In this document: piece after piece, positions 30,446-32,042 of the stretch
Numbering within the stretch: the first letter of the stretch is position 1
Layout of the letters: each line of letters begins with the position of its first letter
NCBI GenBank assembly: GCA_937912125.1
Contig: CALDOK010000175.1
Span: 1 to 32,042, forward strand
Source of the DNA: an uncultured Pseudomonadota bacterium
Lineage (GTDB): Bacteria; Myxococcota_A; UBA796; JAFGLY01
Length of the DNA: 32,042 nt
Reading direction: 5' to 3'
Made by a program: the position numbers and the translations under genes
Notes under the pieces: model-generated
Told to the model about the DNA's origin: nothing
The model's database searches: none
The model's input: only the letters and a program-made list of their open reading frames with translations

Positions 30446-31951
30446 ATGCACATCAGCTTGCTGTCCACCCTGTTCCTGGCGGGCTGCAGCTGCGCTCCGG
30501 CCATCGACAGCCGGGTCCCTGACGACACCCAGCCGGACACCGTCGACACCGTCGACACCGTCGACACCGTCGACAGCGCTCCGGTTGTGCACGACTGTGA
30601 TGAGCTCGCGCCGCTGCCGGTGGACTCCACCAGGCTGCGGGGCTTCATCCCGGCCGAGGACTTCGTCCTGGACAACGAGGGCTACCTGGTGGGCATCGAC
30701 TACGGCGGCAACCTCATCGGCATCAACATGCAGGGCGAGCGCAAGGTGATCCTGCCCAACGCTGGGCAGTGGACCAGCGGGATGCACCAGCTGCTCGACG
30801 GCAGCTTCGTGTACAGCGACGCGGCCACGGGCTCGCTGATGCGGGTCAGGCCCGGCGGCGGCGCCGAGGTGGTGGTCTCCGGCATGGCCTACCCCAACGG
30901 CATCGAGGTAGACCCCGAGGGCTTCGTCTACGTCAGTGAGCACGACGCTGGGCGCGTGCGGCGCATCGATCCGGAGACCGGAGAGTACAGCATCGTGGCT
31001 CAGGGGCTGCACCACCCCAACGGCCTGCAGTTCTCCACCGACTACGAGACCCTCTACGTCACCAGCTTTGGCGGGGGCACCGTGCATGCCATCGGGCGTC
31101 GCTCCGAGGCCCCGTGGGTCGATCCCCTGCTGCTCGGCTACGTGCCCAGCATCGACGTCGACGCCATCCCCACTCCCTGCGTCGACGCGCAGCCGGGCGA
31201 TGTCTGCATGATGGTCTACGGCGGCGAGGGCGCCTGCGTGGACCCGGGCGACGGCGCCCTGACCTGCGAGGTGAACCGAGACCACGCGGCCTGCAGTGGG
31301 GCCAGCGAGCGGGACCCGTGCCAGACCCAGCTGCTGGGCCAGGCCGTCGAGGGTGCCTGCGCCTCCGTGCCCGACATCGTCGACGATCTCTTCTGTCCGC
31401 GGGCGGACGCCGGCCGGGTCGAGCAGTGCATCGGCCGGACCGACTACAGCTCGTGTCGCCTCGAGGGTGAATATGGCTACTGCGTGACCGGCTGGGAGGG
31501 TGCCAAGCTCTGCATGGTCGACGGCGACTACGACCTGATGGCCGACGGCTGCCGGGGTCTGGAGCTGGGCGACGCATGCTCGGCCGCCTACCCCTCGGGC
31601 CCGTGGGTGGGGCAGTGCGAGGACTACTCCCACTACGGCTGGGGGGTGGTCTGTGAGCCCTGGTTCGGCTGGGGCGAGAAGGGTGGCCTGGACGGCATCG
31701 CGGTGGACGCCTGCGACAATGTCTACGTCACCGAGTACGTGTCGGGCCGGGTCTACCGCTACGCCGCCGAGGGCACGGACTTCGAGCTGGTCAACGACAT
31801 CAACGCCACCTGGATTCCCAACATGCACTGGGGCAACGGGGTCGGCGGCTGGGAAGAAGACGTGCTGTACGTGCTCGAGCGTGACAACGGCGACGTGTAC
31901 GCCCTGGAGCTGGGGGTCTATGGCGTCCCCGAGGCGTACCAGCCCGAGTAG
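30446..31951 (+). CDS. SMP-30/gluconolactonase-like beta-propeller lipoprotein with 16-Cys insertion
   Basis: 501 residues. The ATG at 30446 has GAGGAG six nt upstream and opens a signal ending LAGC (Cys14). A short linker carries a DTV triplet repeat. Residues about 60-240 look like propeller blades of the SMP-30/NHL type: DFVLDNEGYLVGIDYGGNL, YPNGIEVDPEGFVYVSEHD, GRVRRIDPETG, HHPNGLQFSTDYETLYVTSF. Residues about 245-403 are an insertion with 16 Cys, absent from ordinary SMP-30 proteins. The propeller then resumes, GLDGIAVDACDNVYVTEYVSGRVYRY, to the end. Metal-binding residues of lactonases cannot be assigned with certainty, so enzyme or binding function is open. Third gene of the lipoprotein run, 17 nt after the previous stop. 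Confidence 0.82.
   Translation: MHISLLSTLFLAGCSCAPAIDSRVPDDTQPDTVDTVDTVDTVDSAPVVHDCDELAPLPVDSTRLRGFIPAEDFVLDNEGYLVGIDYGGNLIGINMQGERKVILPNAGQWTSGMHQLLDGSFVYSDAATGSLMRVRPGGGAEVVVSGMAYPNGIEVDPEGFVYVSEHDAGRVRRIDPETGEYSIVAQGLHHPNGLQFSTDYETLYVTSFGGGTVHAIGRRSEAPWVDPLLLGYVPSIDVDAIPTPCVDAQPGDVCMMVYGGEGACVDPGDGALTCEVNRDHAACSGASERDPCQTQLLGQAVEGACASVPDIVDDLFCPRADAGRVEQCIGRTDYSSCRLEGEYGYCVTGWEGAKLCMVDGDYDLMADGCRGLELGDACSAAYPSGPWVGQCEDYSHYGWGVVCEPWFGWGEKGGLDGIAVDACDNVYVTEYVSGRVYRYAAEGTDFELVNDINATWIPNMHWGNGVGGWEEDVLYVLERDNGDVYALELGVYGVPEAYQPE
30536..30571 (+). repeat. Four tandem copies of a 9-bp repeat in a lipoprotein linker
   Basis: The unit GACACCGTC is repeated four times without error at 30536-30571, encoding DTV-DTV-DTV-DTV, followed by DS. 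It lies in the flexible linker just after the lipid anchor of the propeller lipoprotein. Because the unit is nine bases, slipped-strand gain or loss changes linker length without shifting frame. Confidence 0.9.
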
Positions 31952-32042
31952 GCGCGCACGGTCCTTCGGGGCCCAGGGCGGCGCGGTGCGCGAGGCGCGC
32001 CATACTTCCGGGGCTCACCCCACCCTGCCGCGTACGGCGCGC

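Noticed and set aside
31952-32042. Possible gene start or terminator at the right edge
   Set aside because: Only a 5-bp GCGCG/CGCGC hairpin (31988-32000) and a CATACT element are visible; too little to call.

Overview
The window is very GC-rich, almost fully coding bacterial DNA. Small divergent or convergent gene groups dominate, and an unusually large share of the genes start with lipoprotein signal peptides followed by Asp/Ser/Thr/Gly-rich linkers. Long antisense frames, GTG/TTG starts, very short lipoprotein signals, a Hanks-type kinase, FHA and TPR proteins and many Cys-rich exported proteins all point to a Myxococcota or related deltaproteobacterial genome. This is inferred from style; no rRNA or taxonomic marker is present. 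I see no tRNA, rRNA, CRISPR array, insertion sequence or phage gene.

Layout. 1-399 is non-coding with a strong 18-bp perfect hairpin. 400-2211 (-) is a sulfatase/phosphatase-fold lipoprotein. 2340-5243 (+) is a tight run: a Cys-rich secreted protein, a TPR+CapA-like protein, and murB. 5165-7356 (-) is mtnP followed by an arylsulfotransferase-like lipoprotein whose end overlaps the end of murB. 7478-10624 (+) is a two-part DNA repair protein, an endonuclease Q-like nuclease fused to a UvrD-type helicase. 10772-13408 (+) is an M4 metalloprotease with six 60-residue Cys-rich repeats. 13510-14946 (+) is a FAD oxidoreductase predicted to be a lipoprotein. 14984-19523 (-) holds a large TPR protein followed by an ADP-forming acyl-CoA synthetase with swapped domain order. 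19660-24911 is a purine catabolism module: xdhA-xdhB (-) divergent from ssnA (+). 24908-27123 is a Ser/Thr kinase (-) divergent from an FHA plus winged-helix regulator (+). 27448-31951 (+) is a run of three lipoproteins: an exported PEP-synthase/dikinase-like protein, a Cys-rich protein, and an SMP-30-like propeller with a 16-Cys insertion.

How the genes fit together. XdhA, XdhB and SsnA form a plausible purine oxidation/deamination unit; MtnP, 12 kb away, also acts on purines but need not be part of it. The kinase and FHA/winged-helix pair looks like a self-contained phospho-signalling unit. The most novel material is the nuclease-helicase fusion, the exported dikinase-like lipoprotein operon, and the set of extracytoplasmic enzymes sharing a C-x-x-D-x-D/E-C-x-x-G-x-x-C type motif. 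All assignments come from reading motifs in the translations; no database search was run.
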